Below, piece by piece: positions 8,978 through 15,887 of a DNA stretch of 15,887 nt. Both the position numbers and the translations under genes were made by a program. Source of the stretch: Hyphochytrium catenoides (Eukaryota; Sar; Hyphochytriomycetes; Hyphochytriales; Hyphochytriaceae); NCBI GenBank assembly GCA_900088475.1, contig FLMG01000866.1, positions 1 to 15,887 on the forward strand. The letters run 5' to 3'. Under the pieces are notes generated by a model. That model searched no databases. It saw only the letters and a list, made by a program, of their open reading frames with translations, and had not been told where the DNA came from. The first letter of the stretch is position 1. Each line of letters opens with the position of its first letter.

Positions 8978-11341
8978 TCAGCCCTTTAAAGGTGGAATAG
9001 GTGGTGGATGACCCTGCAAATAGTTCCATACACAGACACTTCGGTCCCACGAGCCGCTGGCCACTTCTCCTTCCTTGAAAAGGTTGAAGTCGAAGCCCAG
9101 GACAAACTCAGTGTGGTGGTCAGCCCTGTGAATAAGAGGATCCTCCTCCTGAGCAAGGCAAGGGAGCGAGGCGTGAGGCGCGGACACAGACTTCATACAG
9201 GACGACAACGCGCTGAGAATGGGAAAAGCTTGTTACGACCAAGGAGAGGCAGAAGCACAATTATCCGTCTACCAATAGGTAAGATCGAAGTAAAAAAAAG
9301 GCTGCAAAGACAACAGGAGCCAAACGCCATCGGTACCTGAATATCCCATAATCGCACGGTCATATCAAAAGAGGTGGAGGCTAGCACATTAGGAGAGTGC
9401 GGAGAAAACTTTATTTGACGAACAGCAAAGCCATGGCCTCGCAAAAGGAGAGTCTCCTGACCAGGCCGCCTGAGGTCCTGGACACAGGCACGTGTGAGAA
9501 AGAGACTACAAGGGTAGATAAGACGTTAAGAGGCCATTCCATGGAAGAACTAGTGGGGCAGCAAGGTGAATGATAATAATGCAAGACTGGTAGCTCAGTG
9601 AACGCTGTGCCCCGTAGCGTATGGATCAGACGCAGAACCGTAGAGCAGGGATACTGAGAAGATGTGACTTACCCAAACCTTGATTGTTCTGTCCACTGAG
9701 CCAGTGGCGAACTCATAGTCCTTATACTTGTTCCAATCTGCACAGAGAATTTCATGGCCATGTGCCTAGTATTGGAGTTATGTCAGAGGGGATCGGAGAC
9801 ACACTACTCTTTGCATAAGCTCAAAAGTCAGCGGTAGGAGCCGGACGACATTATGCGCTATGACAGGTTGGAGGCGATAGAAGCTATGCATGCGGCAGGG
9901 CGGCGACACGCAGAAGCAACATGACAAGAAACGGTAGCTAGTGTGTCGTACCGGTATGGAATGGACTGGATGAGGAACATTGAGGTCCCACACCTTGACC
10001 GTCTGGTCGCCAGAGCAAGAGAGAAAGGAGGATGCGGACCGGGGATTCCAGACTGCATTGTACACGCAATAATTGTGACCGGTGAAGGTTCTCAGAGAAT
10101 GTGGGACGTCAGGGTCCCAAAGCTGGAAGTGCAAAATACAGTGAGGCATATGAAGTACCTTCGGTAGAATAGCATCAAGGATAAGTACAAGCTAAAAAGA
10201 GAACAGCCCTCACTAAGAAGAAACACAAAGGGACACCGGGGTAATACCTTGCAAACTCTCCGAGCATGCGAACATCAAGCGAGGAAGCAAAAGAGGGTGA
10301 ATTTTAGAGGTATAGTGGACCTTGACTGTCTTGTCCCACGAGGCCGAAAGGAAGTTTGTCTTGTTCACCAGGTTCCAACTGACGCTCGCTGCTTCCTCTG
10401 AGTGTTCTGCCCAGTGCCGGATAGGGAAGCCGTCCCTTGTGTGCAAGTCCCAAAGCTTCAAGGATCCATCTCCGCAAGCGCTAACCAGCTGGTTCTCATT
10501 GCACTCGCTCCACGCACAGGAATAAACCCCATCTTGGGTCTCAAACATGCGGTTCTGGGAAATTAGAAGGAAAATGAGACGCCAGCGGACAACAAGGGAA
10601 TATTGCTCGGCAGCAGGGGAATCTGAAAGTGGAAGCTGCGGGTGAACCCATCATAGAACAGAAGAATGTAAGAGCTTTGAGGTCGTGACTGCTAATTTGG
10701 TGGACTCGTTAGGCACAGCCGAGGGATACGCATAGCTAGGCAAAGAAAGCTACCGACCACCAATGTGTTCCCTGAGGGCTGAAGATCTAGGACAAATTGC
10801 TGTCCATTGCCGATGATACCAAAGTGCTGAGAGGTGGCCACTGCCAGCTTTTGTTCTTCAAAAGGACTAAACTGCACCTAACATAACAGAAGAAATCAGT
10901 AGGACACTCATCAAGGCAAAAGGTGGCAAGGTGGCAGTGGAGACAGAGGCACAGGAGAGACAAAACCATGCAAGCACAAAGATTATACGAGAGGGACTAA
11001 AAATCTCTCTCTCCAGAGAGAAGCCTAGGCACTTTTCAAGAGAGATCCACGAGAGCCTTGCCGACATCAAAGCACGATCTAACTCAACCTCCTCCCCCAC
11101 CGTCTCTATAATGCTGCTTATTCCAGCCGCCTTCTCTATTTTTCTCTTTCTTGCCAGCAGATTTGTTCCATACTACCGGCCACGTTACTACCGTCCACCT
11201 TGCACTCAGTGCAATAGAGCCCTCTTCCCTTCCACTCTCAAAACTGTACATTGACGTGCTTACCCCGCAACATTGAAACTCTGTCCTGAAGACCCGGGGC
11301 GGACTAGGTCTCAAGGGAAATGGAGGTCCCGGCGGGTTCAT
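8978..11341 (-). CDS. PEX7: Peroxisomal targeting signal 2 receptor (Pex7), WD40 protein
   Basis: Seven exons give a complete 335-aa protein: 11341-11264, 10877-10758, 10554-10321, 10122-9952, 9765-9673, 9477-9337 and 9148-8978 (TGA). All six introns are phase 0. Pex7 binds PTS2-bearing cargo in the cytosol and delivers it, with Pex5 or another co-receptor, to the peroxisome membrane for import. The product aligns end to end with plant and animal Pex7 as I remember them. It has a short Pro-rich start, then FSPFEEQKLAVATSQHFGII near residue 29, the usual Pex7 opening. Six WD-type blade ends follow: GDGSLKLWD (95-103), SWDKTVKLWD (138-147), SGDQTVKVWD (181-190), SVDRTIKVWD (224-233), SFDMTVRLWD (268-277) and SWDRSVCVWN (312-321). 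AHGHEILCADWNKY and DHHTEFVLGFDF are also Pex7-typical. Human and Arabidopsis Pex7 are about 320 aa, so the length fits. The exon 2 donor could be 3 bases earlier, which would drop one Val. Several donors are weak (GTCGGT, GTCCAC), but each gives the expected junction. Confidence 0.95.
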
Positions 11342-12231
11342 GTCTCGCCCTATTTGAGTCACCTTTCTTGCGCTTCACAAGTCATCGCCTGTGCTTCGAA
11401 ACACAGCCGTGGTTCACAGCGCCAGGAGTCACTGGCCAGCGTTCTCTAGCTCATCAGCCACACCCGAGAACATCGGTTTGCCAAGCAGCAAGAAGAAAAG
11501 TTCTCAACGAACGGGTCGTCCCAGACGCGGCATCAGCAGGAAGGAATGTCAGTCAGTGTCTCCAGAACTCTATCTTCAAGCTTTATGAAAGGTCTGAGTT
11601 TGGTCTGATCAAGCTTTGAGCTTTCTGATATCTGTACACACATAGCGGATAACGCCTATCAAGTACTGGAGGAGGTCTGATACTTCATACAGCCTTGACC
11701 CCAGGAGGAGGTGTGGAAATTGACTCCAGGGGGTGCTCTCGCTTTGAAGTTGCTGTTCGCGCCAAGCTTTCGCGATCATCCTCACACACAACTTGCCGGA
11801 GGTGATGGCTCGCTCTCAATGCGATGAGACAGTAGTGGCAGAAGGAGGCAGGATGGCGACGGGGAGCCTGAGGGGCAGCTTCTACGCCAGTCTTCGTTCT
11901 CTCGAGATGCTGCTCTCAGGGCTGTGTGCACTATGTCATAACAAGAGAGCTTTTTGGCTGAGAATTTTGGGCCTTCCCTGTCCTCACTACCGCGGGAGAA
12001 AAACCTGCTTTCCTCTTCTTCTTCGAACATCAAGTGGGAAGAATCGTAGAAGTGTGGTGACCATGCTCCTTCTTCCTTGAGCTCTCGTGATTCTTCTTCT
12101 CCCCATATTGTCCCTCAATCCAGGGGTCGGAGGTTCTGTCATCCCCCACTCTCTCTCTCTTCGAGGCCAAGCGCCCTCTGAAAATTGATCTCCTGTAGCG
12201 CATCGGCCATAGCCGCTGCCTCCCTCACATC
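11342..12231. promoter_or_regulatory. Divergent intergenic region between PEX7 and the LRR gene
   Basis: The two start codons face away from each other across 890 bp, so both promoters and 5' UTRs should lie here. I see no TATA box or named motif that I can support. The part just before the LRR start (about 12085-12180) is pyrimidine-rich, which is common for 5' UTRs in this window. A plus-strand stop-free stretch at 11358-11585 is noted in the findings. Frames on both strands at 11782-12080 show no family signature. Confidence 0.5.
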
Positions 12232-14744
12232 ATGTTCATCAAGAAGGATACCCGAAAGATTATCGAGATTCTGAACGATGAGAATGATGAAAGGACGGAG
12301 CTCAGGCTAGGTCGCAGGTACCCGCTCGCTGCCCGGCGTATGCATCCAGCTTTCTAATCTATCAGTATTTGTCAGCTCTTCTTCCCTCCCTTGATTGCCA
12401 CCTGATCTCCGAATCCTATTTGGTTCTTCTCTATAAGCATTGGTAACCGTTGGCTTACTGCTCTTGCTTTATCCTTTCTTCCTTAACTTGTCGTCCTCTG
12501 TATCTCTGATCACACGGTCGTTCAATGTGCAGAGAAGCCGAGTTTGAGGGGGGAAACGCCTTTCGGCAGCTGTGTGGTCCTCAATACATTGGTGCCTTGT
12601 CCCAATTGACAAAGCTCTCATTGTACGGAAATAAGCTAGAGGATCTACGAGGGATTCGGAACCTTACTCGGTGCCCACTAGTTGAACTGAACCTTGGCCG
12701 AAACTGCCTCTCAGCCCTTCCCCAGGAGGTCAGTCAACTAGCTGATTGCTCCTTTAGGACATGGATGCTCAGTCTTTCTCTGGCTTCCTAACTGATGTCC
12801 ATTTTCTCTTACCATGACACACCCTCGCAGTTTGAGCGCTTCTCGATGCTGGAAACAGTTTGGCTTGAAGACAACCTCTTTGAAGAGTTCCCGGAGGTAC
12901 GCTCTCTGACTTGTTTTCCCTTCTTTTTCTCTACTCTTTCTTTCTTTCTCTGGCCTCTGTCCTCCTCCCTCGTCTTCTTGTTCTTGTTCTTGTTCTTGTT
13001 CTTCACTCTGTCTCTAATTCTCTGTGCTGTCTCACGCTTCCTTTCTCTCTCTCTTGCTCTCCCTCTCTCTTTCTTTCCCAGTCTCTCTCTCTTTCTTTTT
13101 CTGTCTCCCTCTCTGTCTTTCACTCTCTCTTTCTCTCTCTCTCTCTCCTCCCATATATGCTAGAAACTTTTAGTTGAGCCATTACTCCTTTGCATGTTGC
13201 TTATAAACCGAACGTCCCTGCGCTCAGCGCCATATCTATATGCTACCCTCTCTTCTACGGGCTCTTTCTCTGTATCATGGTCGGGTCTTCCCTTAATCGT
13301 TAATCGTGGAATGCTCTATTGCAGGCACTCCTGCGCTTATCCACCCTAAAAGTTCTACGACTTTCAAACAATAAGATCAGTACGGTGCCGGATAAGATTG
13401 CCCTCCTGTCTGATCTACAGACTCTGGTACACTATCGCCTTCTGCCCTTGATCCTTTATCTCCTTGGCCCTGCCATTTTTCTCTGCTTTGGAAGAATTCT
13501 ATTCCCACCCTTCTCTCCCAGTCGACCTGCACATTAGCTATCGCCTTCTGCCCTTGATCTCTTCTCTCCTTGGCCCTGCCATTTTTCTCTGCTTTGGGAG
13601 AATTCTATTCCCACCCTTCTCTCCCAATCCACGTGCACATTAGCTGAGTACGGATCCGCAAGTTTGTTGTCAGCTCTACCATCAACTTCATTATCTACAT
13701 TTCTTGTTCTGTAATCTAAAGAGTGCTCACGCTGGCTCCCGTGCAATCGCTATCGTAGGCCCTAGACAACAACTTCATTGAGGCGCTTCCAGATGGCATT
13801 TGGGACCTATGCAACCTCAAGAATCTTCTTCTTAGGTCAGAAGATATCCCTTGCGCGTAGTTTATTCCTCTCAGTATATTAACCTGCGCTTACGTTGACC
13901 CCAGAGGAAACAAATTGACGGCCCTATCTGAGGCAATCGGTGGGCTAAGAGAACTCGAGACTCTCGCCATTAGCAGCAACGCCTTGAAGGGCCTCCCAAG
14001 AGCCATGGGGACTTTATCAAGGTGACACTTCTAGAAGGGCAGTTATGTTACTCCTCCCAAGCCTACCCTCCTTCCCTGCCATTGGATTCGGGCCTCTCTT
14101 TCTTTCTCATTATCTCTCTGTTCATCTGTCGCTCTCTCTCTGTTTCGTTTGTCTGTCGGTTGTTTCCTCCTTCCCGCCGCTTCCGAGACCTCCCGACTCC
14201 TCTCGATAGCAGTTGGTTTCCCACATTGATCATGAGCACCGCTAACTGCCATGCCTTCAATAGGCTCAAGAGCATCTTTGCAAATAGCAATGAGTTAGAG
14301 ACCGTTCCACCAGAGCTGTCAGCTCTAAAGGAATTGAAAAAGTTGAACTTGGCGAACAATGGCCTAGTAGACCTTCCTTCCTTCCTTTGGGACATAGTCA
14401 ATGACAAGGCTGCTGCCCCAGGATTGGAGGTCAATGTGAGCGGCAACCCATGTACAGACGAACCGCAATCAACATCAAAGGTTGAGAAGGTTGACGATCC
14501 AGACCTAGGGGAATCGTTACAAGCCAATGATATCGAGAAGAGTCCTTCGCCTGATGCATCTATGGAAGCAGACGTTATGGAGGATCTAAAGGAAGGAAGG
14601 TTGGAAGGAATGGAGGCGCCGCTCAAAGAACCAATGCAGGAGGAAGAGCAAGAAGAACCTGAACCCCTGCAGACAGACGAACTCCAAACACCCCTGGAGA
14701 CACAGCAAGAACAAGAGATGGTAAAAAGGCAGAAGCTTGCTTGA
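12232..14744 (+). CDS. Leucine-rich-repeat protein with acidic C-terminal tail
   Basis: Seven exons give 374 residues: 12232-12317, 12533-12728, 12831-12896, 13325-13426, 13759-13835, 13905-14021 and 14264-14744 (TGA). Intron phases are 2, 0, 0, 0, 2 and 2. After a charged N-terminal segment (MFIKKDTRKIIEILNDEN), about nine LRRs of roughly 23 residues run from about 51 to 262. Core units include LSLYGNKLEDL, LNLGRNCLSALP, LRLSNNKISTVP, LALDNNFIEALP and LNLANNGLVDLP. The L-x-L-x-x-N-x-L-x-x-LP pattern matches the intracellular plant-Ras-group/SHOC2-like LRR type, a protein-binding scaffold. A capping NVSGNPC lies at about 272-278. The last 95 residues are rich in Glu, Gln and Asp and probably disordered. 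There is no signal peptide or membrane segment, so it is likely cytosolic or nuclear. I recall oomycete and algal proteins with a similar N-terminus (KKDTRK...ELRLGRR.AEF), but know no assigned function. Every splice junction restores the LRR consensus, which supports the model. Confidence 0.88.
12903..13150 (+). repeat. Long pyrimidine tract inside LRR intron 3
   Basis: About 250 bases of nearly pure C and T on the sense strand, starting just after the exon 3 donor. It includes five near-perfect TTCTTG hexamers at 12975-13003 and interrupted TC repeats afterwards. The tract makes this the longest intron of the gene (428 bp). Reading frames of about 90-120 codons across it are low-complexity artefacts. 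Confidence 0.9.
13432..13643 (+). repeat. 106-bp direct tandem duplication in LRR intron 4
   Basis: Two adjacent copies, 13432-13537 and 13538-13643, differ at about 7 of 106 positions (roughly 93% identical) with no length change. The first copy begins five bases after the inferred donor at 13427. Both are pyrimidine-rich on the sense strand. Without one copy the intron would be 226 bp instead of 332 bp. Confidence 0.95.
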
Positions 14745-15028
14745 AGGTGGCCGTGACGCAGCAGACGTTGGTCATTTATAGGCTAGATTATCGTTAGGCA
14801 CCATTGGCCCTTGTACCAAAATATAATCAACCTTGTACCCTATAATATAACACAGGGCATCAACCAGGCATCGACAACCGAGGCCACACATAGTAAAATT
14901 CTTAGGGAGACATGTACCGCTCCGCAGATCTATAAAGCGCTAGCTTGAGCTACGGAGACTCCATAAGGATAAATAAGATGGAAGACTTGGATTGAAGACT
15001 GGGCGCAAAAGACAGATGTGGGAGTGCC
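14745..15028. other. Tail-to-tail intergenic region
   Basis: The LRR gene (plus) and the small Spo12-like gene (minus) converge with 284 bp between stop codons, so this should hold both 3' UTRs. It is AT-richer than the coding parts (for example about 14815-14850). I see no canonical AATAAA close after the LRR stop; AATAAA occurs at about 14970 on the plus strand. Confidence 0.5.
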
Positions 15029-15406
15029 TCAAGCGCGAATGGGGTTGTTGATCACGCTTCTATGGCACTTGAGACTTGGCATGCGGAGTCCAGCGAAGCT
15101 TCTTGGAGGTCTGCGTCGAAGGGCTCTGGACACCGGTGAGATGATGCTGTCCGTTGGGCTGACACTACGAAGCGGCGAGAAGGAGAGAGCCAGCAATAAA
15201 GAAGAAATGACGGAGAGGAGATGGTTAGACTCTTGCTCGGGGAAGCCTTCGATGGCAGGCCAGGGAACTCACACTTGCATCGGGAAGATGTTCTGCCGAG
15301 ACGCGTTTATTGCCCTTATGTCCAAGCTGGTCAGCGCCACCTTATCTCTTCTTAGAGAGCTTGAGCACGTGCTGAGCGTGAGAGCTGATGATCTTTCTTG
15401 CGCCAT
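15029..15406 (-). CDS. Small Spo12-like protein (candidate mitotic/meiotic regulator)
   Basis: Two exons, 15406-15273 and 15164-15029 (TGA), separated by a 108-bp intron with a consensus GTGAGT donor, a pyrimidine-rich 3' part and a TAG acceptor, encode 89 residues. The ATG lies in a strong context (acagccATGGcg). Near the junction the product reads SRQNIFPMQV, then VSPTDSIISPVSRALRRR (residues 46-63). The S-P-T-D-x-x-x-S-P-x-S-x-x-L pattern is what I remember as the hallmark of the Spo12 family, small proteins that promote mitotic exit through the Cdc14 early release network in budding yeast and have relatives in fungi and plants. The two S-P sites would suit Cdk phosphorylation. The rest is basic and probably disordered. 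An alternative acceptor six bases downstream would drop two residues of the motif. A longer open frame on the opposite strand (15018-15437) lacks any motif, so I prefer this model. The family call rests on one short motif. Confidence 0.55.
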
Positions 15407-15664
15407 GGCTGTTCGGGCTTTCTCACTGTCCTTTTGATGTTGCAGGTAAAGGTCCAAAGCAAGAATGAGAGGCTTTTATCGATGACAAAGAGAGAACAGG
15501 TCTTTGCACGCCACCACACAGGACGGAGAGGAACAGAAAGGAGAGAACTCTGTCCACGTGATCAGAAGGAGAAAGTCCTGTAGGGAAAGGAGAAGAAAGA
15601 GAGTTGGAAAGACGTGTACGGAGAGCCAATGCCCCTCAAAAAAGAGAGGTGAGAATCTGAGCAG

Positions 15665-15665
<1 letters not shown>
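15407..15665. other. Region upstream of the Spo12-like gene
   Basis: Purine-rich on the plus strand (pyrimidine-rich on the sense strand of the Spo12-like gene), as expected for a 5' UTR or promoter in this window. No other gene or motif is recognised. Confidence 0.4.

Positions 15666-15666
<1 letters not shown>

Positions 15667-15706
<40 letters not shown>
15667..15706. repeat. (GA)20 microsatellite
   Basis: A perfect run of 20 GA units, followed by imperfect GA repeats. It lies 261 bp upstream of the start of the Spo12-like gene, where the sense strand reads as TC. Confidence 0.97.
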
Positions 15707-15710
<4 letters not shown>

Positions 15711-15797
15711 AGAGAAGCGTGCGCAACATGGAGGACCGAGGGGAGACAAAAGCAGAGAAACGGAGAGAGGAAGAATGGGGGATGCGGTGCTTGAAGA

Positions 15798-15887
15798 AAA
15801 GGGGGGGAGAGAGAGAGAGAAGACAGCGAGAGAGAGACACAGAGAGAGACACACAGAAAGCGTGAGAAAGAGAGGGAGAGAGAGAGA
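15798..15887. repeat. Purine-rich GA/CA simple repeat at right edge
   Basis: After a G-run, interrupted GA repeats with some ACAC units run to the end of the window. The frames here (Arg/Glu-rich on plus, Ser/Leu-rich on minus) are products of the repeat. The tract probably continues beyond the edge. Confidence 0.85.

Noticed and set aside
9586-9660. TGGTAGCTCAGT resembling a tRNA A box
   Set aside because: No GGTTCRANTCC B box or acceptor stem follows within tRNA length, and the site lies inside PEX7 intron 5.
10931-11254. Plus-strand frame with a hydrophobic segment inside PEX7 intron 1
   Set aside because: It starts at GTG, lies wholly in an intron on the opposite strand and shows no family signature; treated as chance.
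12795-13177. Long frames across LRR intron 3
   Set aside because: Only the first part is exon 3; the rest translates the intronic pyrimidine tract.
14063-14626. 188-codon minus-strand frame
   Set aside because: It runs antisense to LRR exon 7 and across intron 6; serine-rich shadow of the acidic tail.
15018-15437. 140-codon plus-strand frame
   Set aside because: It is antisense to the Spo12-like gene, has no family signature, and starts at GTG rather than ATG.
1-15887. CRISPR arrays, operons, phage or insertion sequences
   Set aside because: No direct-repeat/spacer pattern or bacterial gene order; spliced genes show this is eukaryotic DNA.

Overview
This window looks like nuclear DNA from a eukaryote with spliced genes, probably a stramenopile (heterokont alga or relative). 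Coding sequence is broken by short introns with GT...AG ends, no bacterial operon structure is visible, TC/GA microsatellites are frequent, and the only large single-exon gene carries a Myb-like domain that I recall mainly from diatoms and related stramenopiles. The lineage is an inference; no ribosomal or organellar marker is present.

Layout, left to right. (1) Minus strand, 1-1162: the 5' four exons of a secreted protein with tandem saposin-like (SapB) domains, running off the left edge. (2) 1163-2324: no confident gene; two stop-free minus-strand stretches may be gene or transposon relics. (3) Minus strand, 2325-3332: intronless 335-aa nuclear-type protein with the stramenopile Myb-like domain. 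(4) 3333-8977: 5.6 kb with no gene I can recognise, a TC microsatellite, an AT-richer block and a few weak candidate exons. (5) Minus strand, 8978-11341: a complete seven-exon PEX7 gene (peroxisomal PTS2 receptor, 335 aa, WD40 propeller) reconstructed by splicing. (6) 11342-12231: divergent intergenic region shared by PEX7 and the next gene. (7) Plus strand, 12232-14744: a seven-exon leucine-rich-repeat protein (374 aa) with an acidic tail; one intron holds a long pyrimidine tract and another a 106-bp tandem duplication. (8) Minus strand, 15029-15406: a small two-exon gene (89 aa) whose product carries a Spo12-like SPTD...SP motif, convergent with the LRR gene. (9) 15407-15887: purine-rich DNA with a perfect (GA)20 run.

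The genes do not form an obvious pathway; they look like ordinary neighbours on a eukaryotic chromosome. I did not find a convincing new multi-gene system. The best leads are the exact 124-residue periodicity of the saposin-like repeats (which predicts the residue just outside the window), the hidden Spo12-like gene, an intact PEX7 in a probable stramenopile, and a set of 16 inferred splice donors that mostly deviate from GTAAG/GTGAG.
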